Shown: positions 1-8,823, counted from the stretch's first letter. The stretch: DNA of 13,937 nucleotides from CAYFJO01 sp964343305 (GCA_964343305.1 CAYFJO010000284.1:1-13937); one strand, 5' to 3'. Notes: generated from the letters alone by a model not told the origin. Numbers and translations are program-made.

Positions 1-1
1 G

Positions 2-94
2 CAACTGACGCTGGAGAGCGAACTCGGCCGGGGGAGCACTTTCCGAGTGACGTTATCCAGCGCCCAAGCAGCTCAGTGGGCAGGCGGGGATTAA
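2..94 (+). CDS. Sensor histidine kinase, C-terminal end (partial)
   Basis: Only the last 30 codons are inside the window, ending in TAA at 92-94. The peptide reads LTLESELGRGSTFRVTLSSA near its start. This matches the final strand pair of a HATPase_c domain, whose G2 box has the pattern S-x-x-G-x-G-S-T-F. The gene therefore ends with the ATP-binding domain plus a short tail. It lies 56 bp upstream of a receiver-only response regulator in the same direction, so the kinase is a plausible phosphodonor for it. The sensor portion, and so the stimulus, is outside the window. It could also be a hybrid kinase. The family call is fairly firm despite the short length. Confidence 0.7.
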   Translation, partial: QLTLESELGRGSTFRVTLSSAQAAQWAGGD

Positions 95-139
95 GGATCG
101 GCCAAACAATCCAAACCACAAATTAGGGAGAGATCCACG

Positions 140-144
140 AGGAG
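140..144 (+). promoter_or_regulatory. Ribosome binding site of the receiver gene
   Basis: AGGAG lies 6 nt before the ATG at 151 and is the clearest Shine-Dalgarno site in the first operon. It supports that start. Most downstream genes of this operon have weak sites, which fits translational coupling. Confidence 0.65.
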
Positions 145-150
145 CAACTC

Positions 151-540
151 ATGTCAAAAAGCATTCTTTTATGCGACGACGAACTTCATATTATTCGCGC
201 CGCGGAGTTCAAGTTTAAACGCGCCGGCTATGACGTACGGTGTGCGTCCGATGGCGAAGAAGCGTGGCAGATGATTCAACAGCACAAGCCAGACATCCTG
301 ATCACCGACTGCCAGATGCCGCGACTCGACGGAATCGGGTTGTGCGAGCGAATTCACAACGATCCCACCACTAGCGATATTCCGGTTGTGATGTTAACCG
401 CCAAGGGGTTTGAGCTTTCCGCGGACGAATTGGCCAGCAAATATGGCGTTCGCGCACTCAACACCAAGCCGTTTAGCCCCAAAGCGCTGTTACAAACGGC
501 CGAAGATATACTCGCCACAGAAACAGCGTCACAGCCGTAG
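151..540 (+). CDS. Stand-alone CheY-like response regulator receiver
   Basis: This 129-residue protein is a single receiver domain with no output domain. The conserved residues are visible: the acidic pair D9-D10 in LLCDDE, the phosphoacceptor D53 in LITDCQMPRLDG, T83 in MLTAKG, and K106 before P107 in NTKPFSP. All active-site positions needed for Mg2+ binding and aspartyl phosphorylation are kept, so it should be a working phosphoreceiver. It follows the end of a histidine kinase and precedes a STAS gene by 9 nt. The likely role is to pass the kinase signal to another protein by binding it, perhaps the STAS protein or the assembly ATPase further down. The target is inference. A good AGGAG site fixes the start. 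Confidence 0.93.
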   Translation: MSKSILLCDDELHIIRAAEFKFKRAGYDVRCASDGEEAWQMIQQHKPDILITDCQMPRLDGIGLCERIHNDPTTSDIPVVMLTAKGFELSADELASKYGVRALNTKPFSPKALLQTAEDILATETASQP

Positions 541-549
541 GAATGCACG

Positions 550-879
550 ATGATGAACCTGCCCACTGAGATCTTTGGCGACGTCATCGTCGTTCATACC
601 CCGGAAGAACTGGGCCACGAGAAGTCCGATCAGTTAGAAGGATTTCTTACGTCGCTTGAGCGCTGCAAAGTCATCATCGACCTGGACGGCACCGAATCGT
701 TTGACAGCGTTGGTCTGGAAGCTCTGTTGGACGCCCAGGAACTTCTGCGGACGCTCAATGGCGACCTGAAAATCGCGTCGACCAGTTCCATCAATCGCAA
801 GATTTTTGAGATTACTCAACTCGACCAACGACTCGAAGTCTTTGAAACCGTCATCGATGCGGTCAAGAGCTTTGTCTAA
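550..879 (+). CDS. STAS-domain protein (anti-sigma antagonist-like)
   Basis: This 109-residue protein is a single STAS domain with alternating strands and helices, containing VIIDLDGTESFDSVGLEALL around residues 41-60. The loop D52-S53-V54-G55-L56 aligns with the SpoIIAA loop D-S-S-G-L, in which the second serine is phosphorylated by the partner kinase. Here that position is valine, so classical SpoIIAA-style control is doubtful, although S53 remains. TAGGA (538-542) overlaps the stop codon of the receiver gene and supports ATG 550; ATG 553 is the next in-frame option. It lies 9 nt after the receiver gene and 2 nt before the ATPase gene, so it is surely cotranscribed. A role in a signalling complex controlling the motor is inferred from context; a partner-switching sigma role is the alternative. 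Confidence 0.82.
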   Translation: MMNLPTEIFGDVIVVHTPEELGHEKSDQLEGFLTSLERCKVIIDLDGTESFDSVGLEALLDAQELLRTLNGDLKIASTSSINRKIFEITQLDQRLEVFETVIDAVKSFV

Positions 880-881
880 AG

Positions 882-2594
<1,713 letters not shown>

Positions 2595-2600
2595 CGAGGC

Positions 2601-2636
2601 CAGACTTCGGAAGTTTTCCGAAACTTCCGAAATCTG
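2601..2636 (+). repeat. Strong hairpin between the ATPase and platform genes
   Basis: A perfect 11-bp inverted repeat (2606-2616 with 2621-2631) closes a 4-nt TCCG loop. After one C/A mismatch it continues for four more pairs (2601-2604 with 2633-2636), giving a 16-bp stem. It lies in the 58-bp gap between the ATPase stop and the GspF start. No T-run follows, so it does not look like a simple intrinsic terminator. It could set the ratio of motor to platform mRNA by RNase protection or partial termination, or be a protein-binding palindrome. The structure is seen directly; the role is inferred. Confidence 0.75.
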
Positions 2637-2652
2637 AATCACAGGTCAAATC

Positions 2653-3843
2653 ATGAGATTTGAATACACGGCGAAAGACCCGTTGGGCAATGAACTCGAT
2701 GGGACCTTGGATGCGACAAGCCGCGACAGTGCGGTTCAACTGCTGCGGCGCGACGGATTGACCGTGCTAACGATCGAGGAGGCCGGCGACGGATCGCTGT
2801 TTCCGCGCCGGGTGAAGCGGTCGGACATCATCTATCTGGCCAGCCAGTTGGCCATCATGGTCGATACAGGCATCACCTTGTCGGAAGCCCTGCGCGGCAT
2901 CGCGGATCAGGAAGAGAATCCAACGATGAAACGCACCTTGCTCGAAATCAAAAGCGCGGTCGAAGCGGGCGATGATTTTTCCTTGGCGCTGTCACGCTAT
3001 CCCAAGCTCTTTGATAAGACGTTTGTGGCCTTGGTGCGGTCTAGTGAAGAAACCGGACAGCTCAGCGAAATGCTCGAACAAATTGCCACGTATCTCTCCA
3101 AAGAAGACGAGAACCGAGGCAAAGTCAAAGCGGCACTCGCGTATCCCGGAATCATGATGTTCCTGGCGATTGGCGTAACGCTGTTCCTGTTGACATTTAT
3201 CATGCCCAAGTTCACACCGATGTTCACGTCGCGCGGAATGGACTTGCCTCTCACGACCCGGGTCTTAATGTGGTCTTCCGATTCTCTGCTCAACTACTGG
3301 TGGGCCTGGGGACTCGGCGGCTTTGGGGCCGTTGCCGCTTTTGTAGGCTTTCAACGCACGGAAGTTGGACGACAAATCATCGACTATATCAAGCTGCACA
3401 TCCCCATCATGGGACCCATGTTTCGAAAAGTCACGCTCAGCCGTTGCGTGAGCACATTGGGAACCATGGTCAAGAGCGGCGTTCAAATGCTCGATGCCAT
3501 TCGGCTGACGGCCGACGTATCGGGCAATTACTATTATGAAAAGTCATGGCACGAAGTACTCGATCAGATTACGAACGGCAATCGGATTTGCGATGCCTTG
3601 AAAACCAATTCGCTGTATCCGAAAACGCTCATTCAGATGATTGGCTCCGGCGAAGAAACAGGCCAATTGGATACGGTGCTGCTCAAGGTCAGCGCCCACT
3701 ACGACCGCGAAGTGGAGAACTCGCTCAAGACGGTGACTAGTATGATCGAGCCACTCATGATCACGGTGATGGGTGGCGTTGTTGGCACGATCGGCATGTC
3801 GATCTTGCTACCCATCTTTAAGTTGAGCGGTGGTGGCCATTAG
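2653..3843 (+). CDS. gspF: GspF/PilC inner-membrane platform protein
   Basis: This 396-residue polytopic membrane protein is the inner-membrane platform that couples the assembly ATPase to (pseudo)pilin polymerisation. The N-terminus (1-45) has the usual F-x-Y-x-A-x-D-x-x-G-N and G-x-x-x-A start. Two GspF repeats follow, at about 58-185 and 262-388, each with the hallmark E-E-T-G-Q-L (132-137 and 334-339). Likely membrane segments are 166-186, 212-232 and 364-388, the typical three. The length is normal for the family. It follows the ATPase gene by 58 bp, across a strong hairpin. No pilin, secretin or prepilin peptidase gene is present in the window, so pilus versus secretion cannot be decided. 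The ribosome site is weak (AGGT at 2642-2645). Confidence 0.95.
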   Translation: MRFEYTAKDPLGNELDGTLDATSRDSAVQLLRRDGLTVLTIEEAGDGSLFPRRVKRSDIIYLASQLAIMVDTGITLSEALRGIADQEENPTMKRTLLEIKSAVEAGDDFSLALSRYPKLFDKTFVALVRSSEETGQLSEMLEQIATYLSKEDENRGKVKAALAYPGIMMFLAIGVTLFLLTFIMPKFTPMFTSRGMDLPLTTRVLMWSSDSLLNYWWAWGLGGFGAVAAFVGFQRTEVGRQIIDYIKLHIPIMGPMFRKVTLSRCVSTLGTMVKSGVQMLDAIRLTADVSGNYYYEKSWHEVLDQITNGNRICDALKTNSLYPKTLIQMIGSGEETGQLDTVLLKVSAHYDREVENSLKTVTSMIEPLMITVMGGVVGTIGMSILLPIFKLSGGGH

Positions 3844-3852
3844 AATGTGACC

Positions 3853-4296
3853 ATGAACCGTGAACAAAAACCAAAAGTGCTGTTCCTTTGCACGGGCAAC
3901 TCATGTCGCAGCCAGATGGCCGAAGGTTGGGCCCGGACGCTCCAGGCCGATCAGATAGACGCCTATTCGGCGGGCATCGAAAAACATGGGCTGAACCCAA
4001 ATGCCGTGGCAGTCATGAGCGAGGTCGGCGTCGATATCTCGCAGCAACAATCGAATACCGTCGACGAACTTGGGCCACTAGAATTCGATCTGGTGATCAC
4101 TGTTTGCGGCCATGCGGACGAGAATTGTCCTGCGCTTCATGGCGCGCCTCGGATCGAACACGTGGGATTCGATGATCCGCCCAAGCTGGCTCGCGATGCA
4201 AAGACCGAGGACGAGGCGCTGTCGCACTACCGCCGAGTGCGCGACGAGATCCGTGCATTTGTGGAGGGGATAGCCACTTTGCTCGAAACGAAATAG
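3853..4296 (+). CDS. arsC: Arsenate reductase, thioredoxin-coupled type (LMW phosphatase fold)
   Basis: This 147-residue cytoplasmic protein starts KVLFLCTGNSCRSQMAEGWA, the P-loop of the low-molecular-weight tyrosine phosphatase fold, with nucleophile C13 and R19. It also has C85 and C92 in TVCGHADENC. The 7-residue spacing equals that of C82/C89 in the S. aureus and B. subtilis arsenate reductases, which shuttle a disulfide to thioredoxin. This triad favours arsenate reductase over a protein tyrosine phosphatase. FDDPP after C92 is also typical. GTG at 3847 is in frame and two codons upstream; ATG 3853 is chosen as the standard start. It follows the GspF stop by 9 nt and so is probably cotranscribed. 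No arsR or arsenite pump gene is nearby, which is unusual. Confidence 0.88.
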   Translation: MNREQKPKVLFLCTGNSCRSQMAEGWARTLQADQIDAYSAGIEKHGLNPNAVAVMSEVGVDISQQQSNTVDELGPLEFDLVITVCGHADENCPALHGAPRIEHVGFDDPPKLARDAKTEDEALSHYRRVRDEIRAFVEGIATLLETK

Positions 4297-4357
4297 CGCA
4301 GCATGCGCACGTTTCGCGCGATGTTGGAAATTGGGGAATGGAGAGACGCTCTGCGTT

Positions 4358-4555
4358 CTAGCTACCAGCCAACAAGCGAGCACGACGGGAACGGCGTTCC
4401 GCCCTGAGTCGAGCGCGACGATTAATCTCGCTCGGTTTTTCGTAGTATTCTCGCCGTCGCATTTCTTTCTTAATACCGCTTCGTTCGACCAACTTGCGGA
4501 ATCGCCGGACCGCTTCTTGAATCGATTCGCGGTCTCGGACCACCAACTTTACCAT
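4358..4555 (-). CDS. rpsU: 30S ribosomal protein S21
   Basis: This 65-residue, strongly basic protein begins MVKLVVRDRESIQEAVRRFR and contains KKEMRRREYYEKPSEINRRA. These are the signature segments of bacterial S21, which binds the 30S platform near the 16S rRNA 3' end. The arginine-rich tail (about residues 45-60) is normal. The reading frame remains open upstream to 4648, but the family N-terminus and a close AGGAG site fix the start at 4555. The gene stands alone, converges with arsC (61 bp between stops) and is separated from the next + strand gene by about 0.4 kb. No clear intrinsic terminator was found between the two stops. Confidence 0.96.
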   Translation of the reverse strand: MVKLVVRDRESIQEAVRRFRKLVERSGIKKEMRRREYYEKPSEINRRARLRAERRSRRARLLAGS

Positions 4556-4560
4556 TTTTA

Positions 4561-4565
4561 CTCCT
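4561..4565 (-). promoter_or_regulatory. Ribosome binding site of rpsU
   Basis: AGGAG on the minus strand lies 5 nt before the rpsU ATG. It decides the start at 4555 over the open frame that extends 31 codons further upstream. Confidence 0.75.
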
Positions 4566-4982
4566 AATCCAGTGTTACATACCAGAAGAATTGGAATCGA
4601 CCAGTTTACCCGAAACCAAGAATTCGTGTCCAGTGACCCGTCCTGCAACCAGCGACTACTATCGCGGCAACCAACGAATGACCGAAGCCCAAGGGAAAAA
4701 ACAACTTAGTGCCATGGTTGGATCGGTCGTTCGCAGGCCAATGCTCTCATCAATAGAGAAATTACGCAGTTTCTAAGGCCAATCGTCATGATCCAGATGA
4801 AACAACCGCTACGATCGTCACAAGATCGCTAACACAAACAACACAAATCATCCGCACGTGCCGGAACTTTCGACCAAGGTGGGTCCGATTTCACATGGAG
4901 CGGACACATCGTCCCCTGTAATGAACCAGAGTTTCCTTGGCAATCAATGCCTTACGCCGAACAACCTTGGACGACAACAAAG
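4566..4982. other. Intergenic region between rpsU and the small acidic gene
   Basis: About 0.4 kb without a convincing gene. It must carry the rpsU promoter (minus strand) and the promoter for the small gene at 4983 (plus strand), since the two are divergent. No clear -35/-10 pair or riboswitch was recognised by eye. A 61-codon plus-strand open frame (4591-4776) has no recognisable motif, no ribosome site and a composition unlike the neighbours, so it is not called. Confidence 0.5.
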
Positions 4983-5144
4983 ATGAGCAACGAATTAAAC
5001 GAAGTTCAACTCTTAAAAGAAATCGACTCCCGTCAAGACGACATTCTTCAAGACCTCGACGATTTGAATGATCGCGTCGAGACGATTCTAGAACAATGGA
5101 CGCGCCCCAAAGAGCAACACGAGACGGAAGAAGAAGCGTCGTAA
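4983..5144 (+). CDS. Small acidic, probably coiled-coil protein of unknown function
   Basis: The 53-residue product reads MSNELNEVQLLKEIDSRQ, then DDILQDLDDLNDRVETIL and an acidic tail EETEEEAS-like in character. The middle (about 8-40) has regular spacing of I, L and V compatible with a short amphipathic helix or coiled coil. There is no signal peptide, membrane segment or cysteine. An in-frame ATG at 4947 would add 12 residues of unlike composition (MPYAEQPWTTTK), so 4983 is preferred, although neither start has a good ribosome site. It converges with the ABC1 kinase gene, with 11 nt between the stop codons. I do not recognise the family. The coding call rests on biased composition and helix periodicity. 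Confidence 0.55.
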   Translation: MSNELNEVQLLKEIDSRQDDILQDLDDLNDRVETILEQWTRPKEQHETEEEAS

Positions 5145-5155
5145 ATCCCGCCAAG

Positions 5156-6853
5156 TCACTGATCTTGCTTATCGAGATTGCCTGATTTTCGAATCGCGTA
5201 GACCAAACGCATGCCCAGCAGGATGCTGAACGTGCATCCGGCCAATCCGAGCAACGAAAGCTGATGCATTCCCCAAAACGGGTTTTCGGGGAACAACAAC
5301 GGCGGCACCTTATAAGACAACATCAGCGCCGAACCCAGGAACAGGGCGCTGGTCATCAATCCCAGCACCAGCCGGTTAATCGACGGACCAAGTCGCCGAT
5401 GATCCAGATGGACATCGAACTTTCCAGACTGGATCTGTTCCAAAATACTCATCACCCGTTGCGGCAGCACTTCGACCAATTGTTCAAACTCCAGATACAG
5501 ACGACGTATCTTTCTTGCCTGACGCAGCGGAGAAAACCTTCGCAGAAACAACGTTCGATGAAACGGTTTCATCATCTCCATTAAACTGAATTTGGGATTG
5601 AGAAGCTTTCCCGTGCCGTCCAATTTGGCCAACACCTGGATCAACATCGATGCGTCGGTGGGCAATGCAATGTGATGACGCCGCATGACCTCGGTCATTT
5701 CACGCAGCGCGCTGTTCAGATCCAAGTCGTCCAAGCACTGTGTGGCGTAATGCCCGATGTACTCGGCCGCGTCGTTGGCCAGCGCGCTGTCGTCCAAATC
5801 AAACGGGGCGGAACCGATGCGTTTGATCAGCATGGTTAGCGTCGGCACGTCCTGCGTGACCAGACACATCAGCATTTCTTCGATATCTTCGCGCAATCGC
5901 TCGTTAATCCGCCCGACCATCCCAAAATCCAGCAGACCAATGACATTGCCCGGCAGCACAACAATATTCCCCGGGTGCGGGTCCGCGTGATAGAAGCCGT
6001 TTTTGAAGATCATTCGCAAGTACAGGTCTGCGCCGCGTCGCGCCAATTCATTCCGATCAAGGCCTGCGCCTGCCAGCCCTTGCCGGTCGCTCAATTTCAC
6101 TCCGTCGATGAACGCCATCGTCAGCACGCGCGACGTGCAGAGTTCGGTGACTGGTTCGGGAATGTGCACGGTCGCATCGTTGGCCAGCAAGGCCGCGAAT
6201 TGCTGCAGGTTTCTCTCTTCACGACCGAAATCCAATTCACGGCGCAAGCTGCGGCCCAGTTCCGCCATCAGTGCGTCGGGCCGATAGGGTTTGAATTCCT
6301 CGAAACGTTCGGCAATCTGAGCTACACCCGACATGATCTCCAAATCGTCGCGAATCTTGTGGCAGATCCCTTCATGTTGCACTTTGACGGCGACTGGTTC
6401 GCCGTCCTTTAGTCGCGCGCGATGCACTTGTCCTATCGACGCGGAAGCCATCGGCACTTCTTCAAACTCGGCAAACACGTGATCGATGGGTTCGCCTAAT
6501 TCGCTCTCCAGAGTTTTCCGGATCTGCGAAAACTCGGTCGCCGGCGCGTCGCACTGAAGTTTCTTGAGTTCGTCCGCCAGCGCCGCTCCAACAGTGTCCG
6601 GTCGCGTACTCAGCAGTTGTCCGATCTTGATGAACGTGGGCCCCAGTTCGGTCAGGGCGAGCCGGATTCGAGTTTCAAACGACAAACGAGCGAGCGCTTC
6701 GCCATCGGGCGTCTTCATGTAATCCTTGACGAATTCCACATTGATACGGCTCAGCCAGTCCGCCAATCCGAATTTGCTCAGCACGCTCAGGATTTCGCGC
6801 CAACGCTTAAGATTGCGATAAATCTGGGGAATCGATGAAATGGAGATCTTCAT
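5156..6853 (-). CDS. ABC1/AarF/UbiB family atypical kinase
   Basis: This 565-residue protein is of the protein-kinase-like fold linked in other bacteria to quinone biosynthesis. Family marks are in order: K-I-G-Q (76-79) in FIKIGQLLSTRPD, the alanine-rich nucleotide loop ASASIGQVHRA (136-146), the VAVK lysine K157, HADPHPGN (289-296) with D291, and LLDFG (307-311) with D309. The C-terminus carries two hydrophobic helices (about 495-514 and 530-553), as in UbiB, which anchor it to the inner membrane. The frame extends upstream to a GTG at 6901, but ATG 6853 begins the expected amphipathic N-terminus; no good ribosome site marks either. It lies 63 bp after the 218-residue gene and may be cotranscribed. 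The substrate is unknown; planctomycetes usually use menaquinone, so ubiB is not assigned. Confidence 0.93.
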   Translation of the reverse strand: MKISISSIPQIYRNLKRWREILSVLSKFGLADWLSRINVEFVKDYMKTPDGEALARLSFETRIRLALTELGPTFIKIGQLLSTRPDTVGAALADELKKLQCDAPATEFSQIRKTLESELGEPIDHVFAEFEEVPMASASIGQVHRARLKDGEPVAVKVQHEGICHKIRDDLEIMSGVAQIAERFEEFKPYRPDALMAELGRSLRRELDFGREERNLQQFAALLANDATVHIPEPVTELCTSRVLTMAFIDGVKLSDRQGLAGAGLDRNELARRGADLYLRMIFKNGFYHADPHPGNIVVLPGNVIGLLDFGMVGRINERLREDIEEMLMCLVTQDVPTLTMLIKRIGSAPFDLDDSALANDAAEYIGHYATQCLDDLDLNSALREMTEVMRRHHIALPTDASMLIQVLAKLDGTGKLLNPKFSLMEMMKPFHRTLFLRRFSPLRQARKIRRLYLEFEQLVEVLPQRVMSILEQIQSGKFDVHLDHRRLGPSINRLVLGLMTSALFLGSALMLSYKVPPLLFPENPFWGMHQLSLLGLAGCTFSILLGMRLVYAIRKSGNLDKQDQ

Positions 6854-6916
6854 GCAGAACCAGTAGTAATGGGTGGAAGCGACACTTCCAATTCTATCCA
6901 CATCCGTTCATCGAAG

Positions 6917-7573
6917 CTACGAAGCGCCGCGATACGTCAGCAGCTCAGTCTTGCGGTCTTTCACACGAGATCGCGCCGCTGGGAAGAACTCAACGAAACC
7001 CGTAGGCAACTGTGGCAGTTTCACTCGGTCCATCACGTTGTTCACTCGCCTGAGCAGCGAATCATTATCCAGATAGTCGCATAAAAAACGCGATCGCGTG
7101 AATTTGGGGATGAACGACGATAACCCATCGACGGGGCGAGTGACCATTCGATTGACCGCGGCTCCGACAAACTGCGCGTCGAACGATTCCATCGCAGCGT
7201 AGTACCGATCAAGATGCGGCGGGTCGTCTTCGATCAGCGCGGCATCCAGCAACAACTCGACCAAAATATGTCCGAGAAAACTGGGACGAAAACCGTCGTC
7301 GCGTGGAAGCAGGTCGCGGATGGTGATCGTGAATTCCATGCTCAGGTCCGAAAACGCACGCGCCGCGTGAAACCAAGCGTCGTCCTGATGATGCTGAACG
7401 ATACCTCGCGCGACCGCCGCAACTTGCGGATCCTCATGGTCGACGAACTCGGCGGCCAATCGCTCGCGCGCCTTGGCCTTGCGATTCACCACGTTGAGCC
7501 AATCGGGCACGGCCGTGCCGGCGAGAAAGTAGGGCGAGTCGATGTGCTCGCGGCCGTGAGCGAAATAATTCAT
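6917..7573 (-). CDS. Uncharacterised 218-residue His/Asp-rich protein (possible metal-dependent hydrolase)
   Basis: The product begins MNYFAHGREHIDSPYFLAGT and contains AVPDWL (21-26), RGIVQHHQDDAWFH (56-69) and GHILVELLLD (101-110). The order N-x-x-A-H near the N-terminus, then a D, then H-H-x-D-D-x-x-F-H, then G-H-x-x-x-E-x-x-x-D resembles the layout of acyl-carrier-protein phosphodiesterase (AcpH) and related helical HD-like proteins. H6, D24, H61, H62, D64, D65, H69, H102 and D110 are candidate metal ligands. That relation is weak and by pattern only. It has no signal peptide or membrane segment. The frame is open to 7795, but the ATG at 7573 overlaps the stop of a 31-codon membrane-peptide frame (ATGA), which fits translational coupling and supports this start. 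Confidence 0.75.
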   Translation of the reverse strand: MNYFAHGREHIDSPYFLAGTAVPDWLNVVNRKAKARERLAAEFVDHEDPQVAAVARGIVQHHQDDAWFHAARAFSDLSMEFTITIRDLLPRDDGFRPSFLGHILVELLLDAALIEDDPPHLDRYYAAMESFDAQFVGAAVNRMVTRPVDGLSSFIPKFTRSRFLCDYLDNDSLLRRVNNVMDRVKLPQLPTGFVEFFPAARSRVKDRKTELLTYRGAS

Positions 7574-7665
7574 CGCCACACCGTTTGCACGACGCGAATG
7601 ATATTGGCGAGCATCCAAATGGTCGCTGCGGCACAAATGGCGGTGAATACGTAAATCCAAATCAT
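7570..7665 (-). CDS. Putative 31-residue single-pass membrane peptide
   Basis: A short frame starts at ATG 7665, 17 nt after the dehydrogenase stop codon. It encodes MIWIYVFTAICAAATIWMLA followed by NIIRVVQTVWR. Residues 2-23 form one hydrophobic helix, and the tail with two arginines would stay in the cytoplasm. Its TGA (7572-7570) overlaps the ATG of the 218-residue gene as ATGA, the classical arrangement for translational coupling. The frame is closed upstream by TGA before the previous gene's stop. No Shine-Dalgarno site is seen, which lowers confidence. It fills an otherwise empty 109-bp gap with membrane-like sequence, which is unlikely though not impossible by chance. It could be a leader peptide or a membrane partner of the next protein. 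Confidence 0.5.
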   Translation of the reverse strand: MIWIYVFTAICAAATIWMLANIIRVVQTVWR

Positions 7666-7682
7666 GTAGTGGGCTGGGAAGT

Positions 7683-8816
7683 TTAAACGTCAGTCCACTG
7701 TCCTGATTTGCCGCTGGACAGAACGGCGTCACAGACTTTTTGTGTTTCCAGCGCATCGCGGAATGTCGGTCCGGTCGATTCGCCTTTGGCAACACCTTCC
7801 AAAAAGTCCTTCACCTGGTGGACGAAACTATGCTCGTAGCCGATCTGCAAACCTGGCACCCACCAGTTGCCCATGTAGGGATGGTCGCCGTCCGTCACGT
7901 GGATCGATCGCCAGCCGCGCATCGGGCCTTCGATGCGGTGATCGAAGTACTCAAGCCGATGCAGGTCGTGTAGATCCCACTTGATCGACGCGTGTTCGCC
8001 GTTTATTTCAAACGTGTACAACGCCTTGTGGCCGCGGGCATACCGCGTCGACTCGAACAAGCCCAGCGAGCCGTTACCAAAACGACACATGAACGTGCAA
8101 GCGTCGTCGATACCGACGGACTCGACTTTGCCTGTCAAGTTGTGCATCCGCTCTTTGACGAACGTTTCCGTCATGGCAGTGACGTTGTCGATCTTTCCGT
8201 TTAACCAGATCGCCGTGTCGATGCAGTGAGCTAACAGGTCGCCAGTCACTCCGCTACCTGCAGCGGCGACGTCCAATCGCCACAGCGCGGCACCGCCCTG
8301 CGGCAGGTCCTCGGCGATCGTCCAATCCTGCAAAAAGTTGGCACGATAATGGAAAATGCGGCCCAAGTTGCCGGATTCAACAATATTCTTAGCGTGCGTT
8401 ACCGCAGGGATACGTCGATAGTTGTACCAGACGGTGTTCAAAACGCCTGCCTTTTCGACGGCTTGGCACATTTCTTCACCTTCAGCGGTGTTCATGGCCA
8501 GAGGCTTTTCGCACAGGATCATTTTTCCTGCTTCGGCGGCCGCGATTGCGATTTCTCGGTGCAGATTGTTGGGAGTGCAAATGTCGACGGCGTCGATGTC
8601 ATCACGTTTGAGCAAATCACGCCAATCGGTTTCAATCGACTCGTAGCCCCAATTGTCGGCGAACTCTTTTACCTTTTCGGCATTGCGTGCACAGGCTGCT
8701 TTCAATACCGGCCGGTGTTCCAGCGGGAAGAAATCGTTGACGCGTTTGTAGCCGTTTGTGTGGGCGCGGCCCATGAAGCCGTAGCCGATCATTCCGATGT
8801 TTAGTGGTTTTGGCAT
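7683..8816 (-). CDS. Gfo/Idh/MocA family NAD(P)-dependent sugar dehydrogenase
   Basis: This 377-residue cytoplasmic oxidoreductase has the Rossmann motif IGMIGYGFMGRAH (7-19) with G11, G13 and G16, the family motif C-E-K-P-L-A (102-107) with catalytic K104, and the active-site segment LLAHCIDTAIWL (194-205) with H197 and D200. Length and domain order (N-terminal NAD fold, C-terminal alpha/beta sheet) are normal for the family, which oxidises or epimerises sugars, inositols or their acids. GGAG (minus strand, 8824-8827) lies 7 nt upstream of ATG 8816 and fixes the start. It lies downstream of a sugar isomerase-like gene, separated only by the S23 cassette, so both probably belong to one sugar pathway. 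The substrate cannot be read from the sequence. Confidence 0.93.
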   Translation of the reverse strand: MPKPLNIGMIGYGFMGRAHTNGYKRVNDFFPLEHRPVLKAACARNAEKVKEFADNWGYESIETDWRDLLKRDDIDAVDICTPNNLHREIAIAAAEAGKMILCEKPLAMNTAEGEEMCQAVEKAGVLNTVWYNYRRIPAVTHAKNIVESGNLGRIFHYRANFLQDWTIAEDLPQGGAALWRLDVAAAGSGVTGDLLAHCIDTAIWLNGKIDNVTAMTETFVKERMHNLTGKVESVGIDDACTFMCRFGNGSLGLFESTRYARGHKALYTFEINGEHASIKWDLHDLHRLEYFDHRIEGPMRGWRSIHVTDGDHPYMGNWWVPGLQIGYEHSFVHQVKDFLEGVAKGESTGPTFRDALETQKVCDAVLSSGKSGQWTDV

Positions 8817-8823
8817 TTATTAA

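Noticed and set aside
4297..4357. Intrinsic terminator between arsC and rpsU
   Set aside because: Only short 4-5 bp stems (for example GCGCA/TGCGC just after arsC) without T-runs; not strong enough to call.
4591..4776. 61-codon plus-strand frame upstream of the small acidic gene
   Set aside because: No ribosome site, no recognisable motif, mixed composition, and it overlaps the region needed for the rpsU promoter.
6854..6901. GTG start at 6901 for the ABC1 kinase
   Set aside because: The extra 16 residues precede the expected N-terminus, and ATG 6853 begins a normal family start.
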